A stretch of DNA of 57,397 bases. Source: an uncultured Acetatifactor sp. Its GTDB lineage: Bacteria > Bacillota > Clostridia > Lachnospirales > Lachnospiraceae. The position numbers were made by a program, and so were the translations under genes. Below, piece after piece: positions 9,306 through 17,859 of the stretch (within the stretch, counting starts at the first letter, position 1; each line of letters opens with the position of its first letter). The notes below the pieces were generated by a model. The model was not told the DNA's origin and ran no database searches. It worked only from the letters and a program-made list of their open reading frames with translations. The stretch lies in assembly GCA_910584435.1 (NCBI GenBank), contig CAJUAP010000019.1:9599-66995 (forward strand), read 5' to 3'.

Positions 9306-9636
9306 GGATTTCCATACCTTTCTATGGCCTGTTTGTAAAAAATTCTCTCCGGTTACTGTCCACCGGTAACCACAAACTTACAGTCTATTGTAACAGATTT
9401 GTCTCATAGATTCAACACCCATATTCCATATAGTCCTGAACTTTTTATGAACTTTTTCGTAATAACTATGCTGTCTTTCTCTTTTGCTCCTTGTATTTTA
9501 TGAACACAGCGTATAAAATAGTATGATAGCAGAGAATCGTGCCATGGTGTAATCAAGCAGAAATCGTACTATGGTGCCATGAAATGCATATTTGAATATT
9601 CAGAACTTCAATCATCAGAACAAGCGAGGTAGCACT
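9306..9636. other. Divergent intergenic region secA / pectinesterase
   Basis: This 331-bp stretch holds no gene. A short imperfect inverted repeat (GGTTAC/GTAACC near 9352-9373) lies on the secA side. On the plus side TATAAAATAGTATGAT (9512-9527) offers possible -10 sequences for the pectinesterase but no convincing -35. Two imperfect direct repeats containing ATGGTG occur around 9540-9580. No clear operator was identified. Confidence 0.5.
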
Positions 9637-10686
9637 ATGAATGAGACAACAATTCATCTTTATGTAAACATGCCGGAAAAACTCCCTGCTTTCCAGACCA
9701 TTGCAGAGGCATTGGAAAGCGTCACCTGGGAGAGCGCGGAAAAGGTGTATCCCGCACCGGAACTCGACTTATCACCCGTAATCATACATATCGGTAAGGG
9801 CGTCTATCGTGAGAAGCTGGTCATCACCCGCCCCAAACTGACCCTCTCGGGTGAAGGTGAAAACCGTGAAGATGTGGTATTAGTCTATGGAGACGGAGCA
9901 GCACATTTGATGCCCGATGGCGAGAAACGCGGCACTTTCCGCACTGCCTCCGTCCGCATTGACACCCACGATTTTACCGCCAGACACCTGACATTCCAAA
10001 ATGACGCCGGTTATGGTGCGGAAGCAGGACAGGCACTTGCCCTTTATGTGGACGGGGACAGGAATTATTTTGAAGACTGTGTGCTGCTAGGCCATCAGGA
10101 CACTCTGTTTACCGCGCCTCTTCCCGAACAGGAAATGCAGCCCGGCGGATTCAAAGGCCCCGGTGAAGCCAAACCCCGCATCATGGGAAGACAATGCTAC
10201 CGCAACTGCTATATCAGCGGAGATGTTGACTTTATCTTCGGCAGCGCCATCGCCTATTTTGACAATTGCATTATTTTCTCTGCAGTGCGCGAAGACCAAA
10301 GGGCAGCGGCAGAGGCCGGTGAGCATGTCAACTGCGGCTATATCACAGCGGCTTCCACACCAAAAAGGGAATCCTTCGGATATGTATTCAAGGATTGCAG
10401 GCTGGAGAGCAATTGTCCTCCGGACTCCGTTTATCTGGGGCGTCCATGGCGTGAATATGCCAAGACCGTCTTCATCCACTGTGAGATGGGCGCCCATATC
10501 CATCCCGAAGGCTGGAATGACTGGAAGAAACCCCATGGCCATTTCTACTATGCGGAATATCAGTCCTTCGGACCTGGCGCCAACCCGGAGGCAAGAGCTG
10601 ATTTCTCCTGCCAGCTTACGGATGAAGAAGCCGCCGGGTATACCCTTGAAAACGTACTTCAGGGCTGGAATCCTGCTGTGATTTAA
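9637..10686 (+). CDS. Pectinesterase (CE8), cytoplasmic
   Basis: Pectin methylesterase of carbohydrate esterase family 8: a right-handed beta-helix enzyme removing methyl groups from polygalacturonate. Recognisable motifs are GHQDTLF, DVDFIFGSA (catalytic Asp) and LGRPWREYAKTVF (the conserved Arg), in the right order. No signal peptide is present, so it probably acts on oligogalacturonides after import rather than on intact pectin. The ATG at 9637 with GAGGT six bases upstream is preferred over a TTG at 9592. It is a single plus-strand gene ended by the hairpin at 10729-10766. The polygalacturonase further right also lacks a signal peptide, pointing to intracellular processing of pectin fragments. 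Confidence 0.92.
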   Translation: MNETTIHLYVNMPEKLPAFQTIAEALESVTWESAEKVYPAPELDLSPVIIHIGKGVYREKLVITRPKLTLSGEGENREDVVLVYGDGAAHLMPDGEKRGTFRTASVRIDTHDFTARHLTFQNDAGYGAEAGQALALYVDGDRNYFEDCVLLGHQDTLFTAPLPEQEMQPGGFKGPGEAKPRIMGRQCYRNCYISGDVDFIFGSAIAYFDNCIIFSAVREDQRAAAEAGEHVNCGYITAASTPKRESFGYVFKDCRLESNCPPDSVYLGRPWREYAKTVFIHCEMGAHIHPEGWNDWKKPHGHFYYAEYQSFGPGANPEARADFSCQLTDEEAAGYTLENVLQGWNPAVI

Positions 10687-10728
10687 CAGTGCCTTCCCTG
10701 CAAATTCCCCCAGCTTAAACTTCCTTCT

Positions 10729-10766
10729 AAAACAGCTGTAAAACCTGACGGCTTTACAGCTGTTTT
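10729..10766. terminator. Bidirectional intrinsic terminator
   Basis: AAAACAGCTGTAAA (10729-10742) pairs with TTTACAGCTGTTTT (10753-10766), a 14-bp stem ending in a T-run on each strand. It separates the plus-strand pectinesterase from the minus-strand ABC permease. Confidence 0.9.
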
Positions 10767-10783
10767 CACACCATTCTGACAGC

Positions 10784-13036
10784 CTACTCCTCTATTCCAA
10801 CATATTTCTGTATCATATCCGCAAACCGCAGGATATATTTCCCCGGAAGAACGCCCTTGGGAATACAACATTCACTGGTATTCCCCTGCATATCCACCAG
10901 CACGGCCCTGACATGCTGCCGCTTAAGCTTACTTCCATTGCCGATATTCACATAGTTAATATAGGGGAGTAATTCCTCTATTTCCGCCCGATCCGTTATC
11001 TGAAGCATAGGCGCCGTTCCGGATTCAGAATTCCATGCCAGAGCAGGCACATCATACATTTCCCCGGATACCGAATCCGGTTCTTCCACTCCCTGTTCGT
11101 CCGTTTCCGGCACTGCCTCCACACCATACAGTTTCATTGCCATATCCACAATATCTTCCCTTGTCTCCTCCCCGCTCAGACTCACATACAATCCAAGCCT
11201 GACAGCAGCAATCGATGAAATATTCCGAGGTTTCACCCATTCCTCATAGCCTGCCTGTTCCAGTACCTCTGTCATATGCTCCATAACCGAATAAACATCC
11301 AGTACATATTCCTTCTGCTCCTCACTGCCGTATTTTGAATCAACTCCTTCCAGCCGCACCCGCACCAGAAGCTGTCCCTCTCCAGACAGCATCTCCTCCG
11401 CATGCTCCCTCAGATCCTGATGATATGCCCTGACCAGATCAGCCACCAGCTCCGCATTTTCCGCGGACAGCAGCCTCCCTTCCCTGTTCAGAATCACCTT
11501 CTGCAGACCCTTTATTTCCTCGTCACTGATTCTGTAGGCAGCCGCCAGATATTCTTCGCTTGTAAACAGCGGCCAAAGCAGCTCCTTATCTGCCGGTACG
11601 GTGTAACTGCGGTAATAACTCCTGCCGCTTTTTAATGTCACCCTGGTATCCACAGTCTCATTCCCCGCAGCCCCGATACCTCTGCCCGCACTGCTTCCTG
11701 ATTCCACATTTGCAGCACTCTCCAGAAATGCATATATGATATCCGCATCCTGAAACTGCATCTGTTCCAGCACTTTCTCAGAAGCCTCACTATACCCGCT
11801 GTAATCATTGGTAAACTGACGGTCATAGACGGCTATGTATGCAATCTCATCTTTCTCCGGCAGGTAAGTGTCATAACCAAACCAATCACAACAAAAGGCA
11901 AAACAAATCACTAAGGTGAGCGCCACCGTCCCGGCCATCTGCAGCTTATGTGCAAAAAAAGCCCCAAACTCCATATGAAAAATCACATCCAGCACGCCAA
12001 ACATAAACACCGAAAGCAGTATGGCGCCAAAGGATTTCCAGGCAGCCCCCACAATGCCCCCTATGTTATCCGTCACCAAAAGGAACAGCAGCCATCCCGC
12101 CATACCTGCCGCCATACCCATTACCACTCTCAAAACCGCTGCCACCGCTCTGCAGCGGACTCCCTGCTCCGCAAGCTCAGAATCCCTCCTTTGATACATA
12201 ACCCGTCCGCATACCCCTAAAACCGCTGTCACAATCATATTGATGAGGATTGCCAGCCACAGATTCCAGGTTCCATCCGATTCATATACTGAAAACAGAA
12301 AATGAAATACATTAAAAAAGGGAGAGGCATATATCATTATCTCTTCATGGGGAAAGCTTCTATTGTAATATGTCACCATATAATACTCGAAAAACACCCT
12401 CACCATAAAATAGACCACTATCACCCCAAACCCCATGAACAGCATATTAACCAGCGTATTCAGAATATTGCCGCTCATCATTATGGCAATTAACACCACA
12501 TGGTACACCAGCAGAAAGACAGTCAGTATCATCAGTAAGCTTCGTCCTGTAAAACCACACATCCTGACAACCGCCTCCGTACCGCCCAGCTTTCCCACAA
12601 ATCCGCCCACGAAAACCATTGTCAGCATAACGCTTACCGTAAATGGTACCAGCCATACCAAAATACCGTTCACATAACAGACATGATACAGTGTTCCCCG
12701 TTTAACAGGCAGGCTGTGGTAGACATCCACCCTGTTCTTATGGAATAAATACCGGAAACCGGATAATCCTGTCACCAATCCGGCCATAATACCAACCATT
12801 CCGCCCATGGTAAGCAGATAGTACCTGCAAAAATCCAGAACACTGTCAATCTCCTCTTTTATCACCTTATCACTGTAATAAAAAGCATCTCTCCAATTCA
12901 CAGACATATTACTCCTGATTAACAGCCATACCATGGGAACTGCAAGAAAACTAACCAATGAAAATAAAACGATCATCCAGATTTTATGCCGCAGATCCTC
13001 TCTCATGGCCTTAAAAAATAAGCGACTTGACGTCAT
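10784..13036 (-). CDS. ABC transporter permease (YtrC/D-like, large extracytoplasmic part)
   Basis: A 750-residue membrane protein with an N-terminal half of about ten hydrophobic segments (including MIVLFSLVSFLAVPMVWLLI and several in 60-400) and a hydrophilic C-terminal half (about 410-750). A segment containing NRVDVYHSLPVKR matches the conserved loop of ABC-2-type permeases that sit next to GntR/YtrA regulators. The start overlaps the end of the ATPase gene by 26 bp and has GGAGG nine bases upstream, so the three genes are translationally coupled. By analogy with the ytr operon it may respond to cell-wall antibiotics; the substrate is not evident. The large soluble C-terminal region has no recognised fold. 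Confidence 0.85.
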   Translation of the reverse strand: MTSSRLFFKAMREDLRHKIWMIVLFSLVSFLAVPMVWLLIRSNMSVNWRDAFYYSDKVIKEEIDSVLDFCRYYLLTMGGMVGIMAGLVTGLSGFRYLFHKNRVDVYHSLPVKRGTLYHVCYVNGILVWLVPFTVSVMLTMVFVGGFVGKLGGTEAVVRMCGFTGRSLLMILTVFLLVYHVVLIAIMMSGNILNTLVNMLFMGFGVIVVYFMVRVFFEYYMVTYYNRSFPHEEIMIYASPFFNVFHFLFSVYESDGTWNLWLAILINMIVTAVLGVCGRVMYQRRDSELAEQGVRCRAVAAVLRVVMGMAAGMAGWLLFLLVTDNIGGIVGAAWKSFGAILLSVFMFGVLDVIFHMEFGAFFAHKLQMAGTVALTLVICFAFCCDWFGYDTYLPEKDEIAYIAVYDRQFTNDYSGYSEASEKVLEQMQFQDADIIYAFLESAANVESGSSAGRGIGAAGNETVDTRVTLKSGRSYYRSYTVPADKELLWPLFTSEEYLAAAYRISDEEIKGLQKVILNREGRLLSAENAELVADLVRAYHQDLREHAEEMLSGEGQLLVRVRLEGVDSKYGSEEQKEYVLDVYSVMEHMTEVLEQAGYEEWVKPRNISSIAAVRLGLYVSLSGEETREDIVDMAMKLYGVEAVPETDEQGVEEPDSVSGEMYDVPALAWNSESGTAPMLQITDRAEIEELLPYINYVNIGNGSKLKRQHVRAVLVDMQGNTSECCIPKGVLPGKYILRFADMIQKYVGIEE

Positions 13037-13913
13037 AACCCTTTACCTCCGTTTCACTGATGAAAATTTCTTCCAGAGACAGCGGCAGCAATTCATAAAA
13101 TATCAGGTTCTGCTGTTCCATACAGGACTCCACATCCTCCCGTTTTCCCCTGACCGTCAGTGTATAGAGCGCCCCTCTGTTATCCATCGTTACCACTTCC
13201 AGGCCATCCTTTATCCGGGATAACTGCTCCTTCTCCCTGACAATACATTGTATCTTATGGATATTCAGTTTCATCTCGTCCAGATCCTTCTCGAACAGAA
13301 TGCCTCCTTTGTGAAGCAGTCCCACATATTCACAGATATCTTCCAGTTCCCGCAGATTATGGGAAGCTATCACAGGCGTCAATCCTCTCTCATCTATTTC
13401 TTTGACAAATAAAGACTTTACCGCCTGGCGCATTACCGGATCTAATCCGTCAAACGTCTCGTCACAGAGCAGATATTTCGTGTTTGCACAGATTCCACAG
13501 ATAACAGAGAGCTGTTTCTTCATACCTTTGGAAAAGGTATTTATCTTGCGTCCCGTCTCCAAGCCGAATTTTCCCATCAGTTCCTTCCATTTCCCCGCAT
13601 CATAACCGGCATAATAAGTCTGATAGAAGCGAAGCATGTCCTTAGGCGTACCGCTCCTGAAGAAATACTGTTCATCGGATATGTAGAACAGCTTCGCCTT
13701 CGCTGCCGGATTGTCATAGACAGGCTCTCCATCCACGATTATCCTCCCCTCATCGGGCTTAAATATACCGCAGAGCAGCCGCATCAGCGTGGATTTTCCG
13801 GCTCCGTTGGTTCCTATGAGGCCAAATACATGCCCTTCCTCAACCACAGCGCTGATATTGTCAATGGCCTTCACCGCATCGAAACTTTTGCTTACTTTCT
13901 GAAATTCTATCAT
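13011..13913 (-). CDS. ABC transporter ATP-binding protein (YtrB-like)
   Basis: A 300-residue ABC ATPase that would power the adjacent permease. Walker A is GTNGAGKST, the signature is FSKGMKKQL (a variant of LSGGQ in which only the first and central residues are kept, common in YtrB-like proteins) and Walker B plus D-loop reads YLLCDETFDGLDP; the switch histidine is in ASHNLRELED. The start codon overlaps the GntR stop in an ATGA arrangement. A C-terminal stretch of about 90 residues (after HKGGILFEKDL) forms the usual accessory domain. The operator upstream of the GntR gene should control the whole unit. Confidence 0.93.
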   Translation of the reverse strand: MIEFQKVSKSFDAVKAIDNISAVVEEGHVFGLIGTNGAGKSTLMRLLCGIFKPDEGRIIVDGEPVYDNPAAKAKLFYISDEQYFFRSGTPKDMLRFYQTYYAGYDAGKWKELMGKFGLETGRKINTFSKGMKKQLSVICGICANTKYLLCDETFDGLDPVMRQAVKSLFVKEIDERGLTPVIASHNLRELEDICEYVGLLHKGGILFEKDLDEMKLNIHKIQCIVREKEQLSRIKDGLEVVTMDNRGALYTLTVRGKREDVESCMEQQNLIFYELLPLSLEEIFISETEVKGYDVKSLIF

Positions 13914-14284
13914 GGTGTATGTGCCTCCTCATATATCTGATGCAGATATTCCGCAAGCCGTTCTTCCGCCACTCCTGCTTCTTTCGCCTGCCGGGTAATA
14001 TCCTGCCATTCCTTCAGCACTTTGCTCTGTTTATTCTCCCGCCACTCATTCTCCGCCGTCACATAACTGCCCCTGCCGGAGACTGTATAGAGATAGCCGT
14101 CCTGTTCCAGCTGTGTGTAAGCACGCTGGATTGTATTGGGATTCACGGACAATTCCATGGCAAGACTGCGCACACTGGGCATTCTGGTTAGCGGTTCCAT
14201 TCCGCCGCTGATAATCATCTTCTCCAGCTTCTCCACAATCTGCTCATAGATAGGGCGTTTATCCCGATAATCCAACAGAATCAT
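13910..14284 (-). CDS. GntR-family regulator, YtrA subfamily
   Basis: A 124-residue repressor: N-terminal GntR winged helix (YRDKRPIYEQIVEKLEKMI, then MPSVRSLAMELSVNPNTIQR and the wing YTVSGRGSYVT) with a short helical C-terminal dimerisation region only, which defines the YtrA subfamily. It heads an operon with the ABC ATPase and permease and overlaps the next gene by four bases. A perfect 11-bp inverted repeat lies 22 bp upstream of the start and is the likely operator for autorepression. The ligand or trigger is unknown; in the best-studied relatives the operon is induced by cell-wall-active antibiotics. Confidence 0.93.
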   Translation of the reverse strand: MILLDYRDKRPIYEQIVEKLEKMIISGGMEPLTRMPSVRSLAMELSVNPNTIQRAYTQLEQDGYLYTVSGRGSYVTAENEWRENKQSKVLKEWQDITRQAKEAGVAEERLAEYLHQIYEEAHTP

Positions 14285-14306
14285 AGCAATCTCCTTTCTT
14301 TTCGCT

Positions 14307-14335
14307 TAAGTGTATTAGTCATCTTAATACACTTA
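14307..14335. promoter_or_regulatory. Operator of the YtrA-like GntR operon
   Basis: TAAGTGTATTA (14307-14317) and TAATACACTTA (14325-14335) are perfect 11-bp inverted arms around a 7-bp centre. The location, just upstream of the regulator's ribosome site (GGAG at about 14292), is as expected for autorepression. The protein-DNA pairing is inferred. Confidence 0.85.
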
Positions 14336-14400
14336 TAACATTTTTAAACCTTACTGTCAATAAAAATGTAATAGGAATTCTATAAAAACACCACAAAAAA

Positions 14401-14545
14401 GTAACAGTTCAGGCAGGTTGCTGAACTGTTACCAGAATGCACACAAAAGGCAGCAGCATACGTTTCGGCAAACGCAAGTATCGCAGAATTGCAGGACGGC
14501 ACGCCGCCCTTTGCTCACAATTTTGACTTCACGGCAGAGGCAGAT
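14401..14545 (+). repeat. Composite hairpin element, copy 1
   Basis: It begins with GTAACAGTTCAG-8-CTGAACTGTTAC (12-bp perfect stem, 14401-14432), then AGAATGCACACAAAA, a short central hairpin, GCAAG...TCGCAGAATTGCA, the palindrome GGCACGCCGCC and CAATTTTGACTTC with CGGCAGAGG at the end. The same order of blocks is present, inverted, at 24543-24700. This copy lacks the far terminal GTAACAATTCAG seen in the other. It lies in the gap between two minus-strand genes and codes for nothing plausible. Confidence 0.9.
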
Positions 14546-14565
14546 ACTTTACAAGGGCAACTACT

Positions 14566-15045
14566 TTAACAAGAAGGAAATGGCTTTCCATCCAATACGG
14601 ACTCCACAAGCTTATCGCCTTTATAACAGAGCTTCAAAGAGAAAAACGGTGTGTCCGTTTCCAGCAGCCGGAAAAACACAGCGTCTCCCTCCCATATGGG
14701 CAGTCCGTATACCTTGGATTTCTCCACCCACTCCAGATTGCCCTCATCACAATCCGTAAGGTTTCCCTCGTAAGCGTCCGCAGTGTAGAGAAACAGATAT
14801 TCCACAGGCACCGCATCCGTGCAGAAGGTAATGAGCCCCCTGAGCTTCCACGAAGTCAGCTCCAATCCTGTTTCCTCCCTCACTTCCCGCAGCAGGCATT
14901 CCTCCGGCGATTCCCCCTCTTCAAAATGGCCTCCCACTCCAATCCATTTATCCTTGTTGATATCCTTCTCCTTTTTCACCCGATGCAGCATCAGGTAACA
15001 GCCGTCCCTTTCTATATAACATAGCGTATACATATTGCTGCGCAT
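14566..15045 (-). CDS. Nudix hydrolase
   Basis: A 159-residue Nudix enzyme, hydrolysing a nucleoside diphosphate linked to another group. The Nudix box GVGGHFEEGESPEE...REVREETGLEL is complete, including the catalytic Glu pair. The opening sequence (TLCYIERDGCYLMLHRVKKEKD) resembles 8-oxo-dGTP diphosphatase (MutT-type) members of the family. The start at 15045 (GGAAGGG upstream) lies inside the end of the nuclease-like gene, overlapping it by 34 bp, so it is translated with that gene and the AAA ATPase further upstream. Whether it serves nucleotide-pool cleaning or has a role with those two genes cannot be told from the sequence. Confidence 0.92.
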   Translation of the reverse strand: MRSNMYTLCYIERDGCYLMLHRVKKEKDINKDKWIGVGGHFEEGESPEECLLREVREETGLELTSWKLRGLITFCTDAVPVEYLFLYTADAYEGNLTDCDEGNLEWVEKSKVYGLPIWEGDAVFFRLLETDTPFFSLKLCYKGDKLVESVLDGKPFPSC

Positions 15046-15443
15046 GATCCCTTCCCCGCTTTTCTTACAATTGTATTTCCCAATAATACCGGAATGCCGA
15101 CATTTAATAAGATTTCCTTAAATTCCTCTGAAAGGAAATCCGCAATGGTATTGGCAAATTTCTCGTGTATATCTTTTATAACAAGCTTCTGCGGTGAATT
15201 CACATTCTTCATTTCAAGAATATACAAATTATAGGAATCACAGGAATTATCAACCACTACTACATAATCTACAGATTTTGGAACTGTCGGCTGATGCAAG
15301 CCGTTGTAATAATCATCCACTTTAACACCGACATATTCATTTTGGCTTAAATTTCCGTCAATTACGACTTCTATTCCCTCATCCTCTATCCTGTCTCTCA
15401 AATAAATCCGCAGACGTGGATTGTTTCGTATCTTTGCAATCAT
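15012..15443 (-). CDS. Small PD-(D/E)xK-like protein paired with AAA ATPase
   Basis: A 143-residue protein that I do not recognise by name. Its central part reads PKSVDYVVVVDN (D59), then ten residues later YILEMKNV (E77, K79): a beta-hairpin with D...ExK spacing as in PD-(D/E)xK nucleases. The N-terminus is basic (MIAKIRNNPRLRIYLRDR). The C-terminal helix region (HEKFANTIADFLSEEFKE) would complete the fold. It starts 3 bp after the stop codon of the AAA ATPase and overlaps the Nudix gene, so the three form one operon. An ATPase with a small nuclease is a common defence layout, but the nuclease call rests on this motif only. Confidence 0.55.
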   Translation of the reverse strand: MIAKIRNNPRLRIYLRDRIEDEGIEVVIDGNLSQNEYVGVKVDDYYNGLHQPTVPKSVDYVVVVDNSCDSYNLYILEMKNVNSPQKLVIKDIHEKFANTIADFLSEEFKEILLNVGIPVLLGNTIVRKAGKGSCAAICIRYVI

Positions 15444-15446
15444 TCA

Positions 15447-16853
15447 TCATTCTCCCAAGTTGAAGTTCTGTATGATAGCTTCTCTTTCCTGGTATAATTC
15501 CTCGCTCACATCCATAAAATTTTCATCATCCGCCCCGCATTCATCAATGGGCAGTACCCTGGAGCGGCTTCCCCCATCTCCCTCTTCCAGAAAAACAGGC
15601 TGATAATTATGATAGTCCAGTTTTTTAGACAACACTAAATTATTCAGCTTGTTAAATACATAATTACTGTGAGAGGACATTACCAAAGTTACATCCTCCG
15701 AAATCAGCTCAGCAAAAATTTCCACAAGCTTCACCTGGTTCGCCGGATGCAGATGCGCTTCTGGTTCTTCTATAAATAAAATCGCATTATTACGCACTGT
15801 TCTCCTGCGGGAACTCATAATATATTTCAGAAACGCCACAATTGGAGAAACTTCCGACACCATGGAAGAAACTTCCGTCATTTCAAAAGCAGTATCCAAA
15901 TCGTCCGGAACATATATCAGTGCATTTCTGCCCTTATCAAACTGAACCTTTCCCTTCAAAATAGTGTCTTCTATCTTAGCGCAATACTCCCCTAATCCTC
16001 CGGCATTTTTCAATTTAACATTTGGAAGATTGGCTATATTTGACAGAGAGATAAAATAATCTGAAATCGGCTCAGATAAGCCCGGCAGCTCTATCTTCCT
16101 TGTCAGAACCGCCCGGTTCCTGGATAATTCCGCCACGATGGCTCCAAAGGCATTCATTCCGCTGTAAATGCCTGACCGGGATGCAGGCAGAAAATACACC
16201 TGGCTGAATTCCCATGTAAGTTTATAAATCATTTTTGACAGCAATTGGCTTACCCAATTGAACAGCACCTCTATTGGTCTCTGCATCTCCTTATGATAAA
16301 CATAAATATCAAAATGGGCGCTGCCCTTTCTGGATGCATACATATTGCTCTCTGTCTTTTTCAGGCGGACAGGAAGTAATTCTGTATCCCCTTCCACCTT
16401 TTCCTCTGCCAGGTCAATATCCAAATGATATTCTTTGTATTCCAGATATATATGGGGATTTTTCTCTAACAGCTTTTGAAAATTTCCAAAGGTATTCCCA
16501 CAGGCATTCATAAAATGAGGCATAAACATTTCCGAAATCGATTCATGTAATATCTGTCTGACCTCATTCGTTATGTCCTTTTCAGCCATATCTGTTTCTA
16601 CAAAACTCCGCAATAATTTCTGCAATATTTCGCCAATATCATGAGCAGACATACTTCTGCCCGGATATGGCTGTCCATTTACCAGAACAGCAGAAGAATT
16701 CCTGAAACCTATAAATGTTTTTAAGAGCAAGTACACCGCTTGCATGGAATATGATTTTCCTATATTATTATTTCCGTAAATGGCAATGAATCTTTTAGAC
16801 AGATCAAATTCAAATTCCTTCAGCGGTCCAAAATTTACGATCTTTATCTTCAT
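15447..16853 (-). CDS. AAA family ATPase (AAA_15/OLD-like) of a putative defence operon
   Basis: A 468-residue SMC/OLD-type ATPase. Walker A is YGNNNIGKS (about 26-34); the C-terminal half has NAILFIEEPEAHLHP (Walker B with the ABC-type EEPE) and the following VTLVMSSHSNYVFNKLNN (H-loop-like), as in AAA_15 proteins. No TOPRIM or other nuclease domain is fused; the middle is unassigned. Start at 16853, chosen for GGAGGGGCAG just upstream; a longer frame would run into the 30-bp repeats. Neighbours downstream are the nuclease-like protein (3 bp away) and a Nudix hydrolase. Related ATPases partner with nucleases in PARIS, Septu and similar defence systems, but this combination does not match one that I know. 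Base composition is more AT-rich than surrounding genes. Confidence 0.8.
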   Translation of the reverse strand: MKIKIVNFGPLKEFEFDLSKRFIAIYGNNNIGKSYSMQAVYLLLKTFIGFRNSSAVLVNGQPYPGRSMSAHDIGEILQKLLRSFVETDMAEKDITNEVRQILHESISEMFMPHFMNACGNTFGNFQKLLEKNPHIYLEYKEYHLDIDLAEEKVEGDTELLPVRLKKTESNMYASRKGSAHFDIYVYHKEMQRPIEVLFNWVSQLLSKMIYKLTWEFSQVYFLPASRSGIYSGMNAFGAIVAELSRNRAVLTRKIELPGLSEPISDYFISLSNIANLPNVKLKNAGGLGEYCAKIEDTILKGKVQFDKGRNALIYVPDDLDTAFEMTEVSSMVSEVSPIVAFLKYIMSSRRRTVRNNAILFIEEPEAHLHPANQVKLVEIFAELISEDVTLVMSSHSNYVFNKLNNLVLSKKLDYHNYQPVFLEEGDGGSRSRVLPIDECGADDENFMDVSEELYQEREAIIQNFNLGE

Positions 16854-16874
16854 CTGCCCCTCCATTTTTCCTGA

Positions 16875-16959
16875 CCTGCCATCGGCACACCGCCTGATTC
16901 CTGACTCGCTGCAGACACACCGCCTCATTCCCAGCCTGCCATCGGCACACCGCCTGAAT
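16875..16959. repeat. 30-bp tandem repeat upstream of the AAA ATPase
   Basis: The block CACACCGCCT recurs with a period of exactly 30 bp (around 16886, 16916 and 16946); the units CCTGCCATCGGCACACCGCC and the variant with CTGCAGACACACCGCC alternate. About 2.8 copies. It lies 22 bp upstream of the ATPase start. No coding role is apparent. Confidence 0.85.
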
Positions 16960-17042
16960 ACATATACGGCCTCAGAGGGCTGCTACCCATATTTTATTAT
17001 GTTATTACCATTTTGGCAATACATATTTAGAAAATGTTACTG

Positions 17043-17744
17043 TTATTTCTCCTCCTCTTTTCCTGTTCCTTCAGAGATGAGTTGTGAACTTCCCTCTTCA
17101 GGCTCTTCGATTCCTTCTGTCTCTTCCCCTTCTTCCTGCAGCTGATTGCCAATGCTTGCTTCCGTATCTTCTATCTCCTTCTCCGTAGCCTGAAGCTTGG
17201 TATCCAAAGCAATGGCACGCATAATCAAATTCAAATCCTCCGGCGAAAACATTCCCACAGCCTTCGATAATAGTCCCAGGCTTGCGCGGTTGACCTTCAA
17301 ATGTCCTCCGCCGGATAACGGTATATTCAGCACATTTTTTTCATCCGTCATATCTCCGAGACAGATACTGTTGGTTCTCTCATCGCATACGAAACAGACT
17401 CCGTTATAGATAATCACACCATCCTTGGCAAGATGTCCATAAGGAACTTTGGACGGTTTTCTTAACTCTTCAATGGGATTCTTTCCCCCTGACATAACCG
17501 CCTGTACTATTTTCAGCGCCTCAGATCTGTCCTCTGTTCCTTCCTCTTCCTCCAAATCGCCGTCTGCCTTTTCTTCATCGCCGGCAGATTTCAGTTCTCC
17601 CAGTCTGCTGCTCTGCATTGTCCATGTTCTGTCACGTTCCGCAGTCTGCAGATAATTTCCTTCTGCAAACCGTCTGTCCGGCCCCTTTTGAGATTTGGGC
17701 CTTTCCAACGACCGTATTGCGGCCATGTATGCGCCAACCTTCAC
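17043..17744 (-). CDS. Acidic protein of unknown function
   Basis: About 234 residues if it starts at the GTG at 17744, which has GGGAG upstream; an ATG-initiated frame to 17804 and a longer one to 17831 are also open. Not recognised. The first third is basic (AAIRSLERPKSQKGPDRR), the rest rich in Glu (GDEEKADGDLEEEEG..., LQEEGEETEGIEEPEEG). In the middle GVIIYNGVCFVCDERTNSICLGD contains two cysteines and LSGGGHLKVNRASLGLLSKAVG looks like a structured core. No signal peptide or membrane segment. The gene lies downstream of the FliD-like gene with a gap of about 115 bp, in the same direction, so a shared function is possible but not shown. Confidence 0.6.
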   Translation of the reverse strand: MKVGAYMAAIRSLERPKSQKGPDRRFAEGNYLQTAERDRTWTMQSSRLGELKSAGDEEKADGDLEEEEGTEDRSEALKIVQAVMSGGKNPIEELRKPSKVPYGHLAKDGVIIYNGVCFVCDERTNSICLGDMTDEKNVLNIPLSGGGHLKVNRASLGLLSKAVGMFSPEDLNLIMRAIALDTKLQATEKEIEDTEASIGNQLQEEGEETEGIEEPEEGSSQLISEGTGKEEEK

Positions 17745-17859
17745 TGCTCCCACTCCCTTTCCCGGAAAATCTTTTTCATTTCCAACGTTCTCTTTACACA
17801 GCATTAAATTACCTGCACACAATAATATCAAGATAAAACGCGCACAGGATCCCCTTGCA

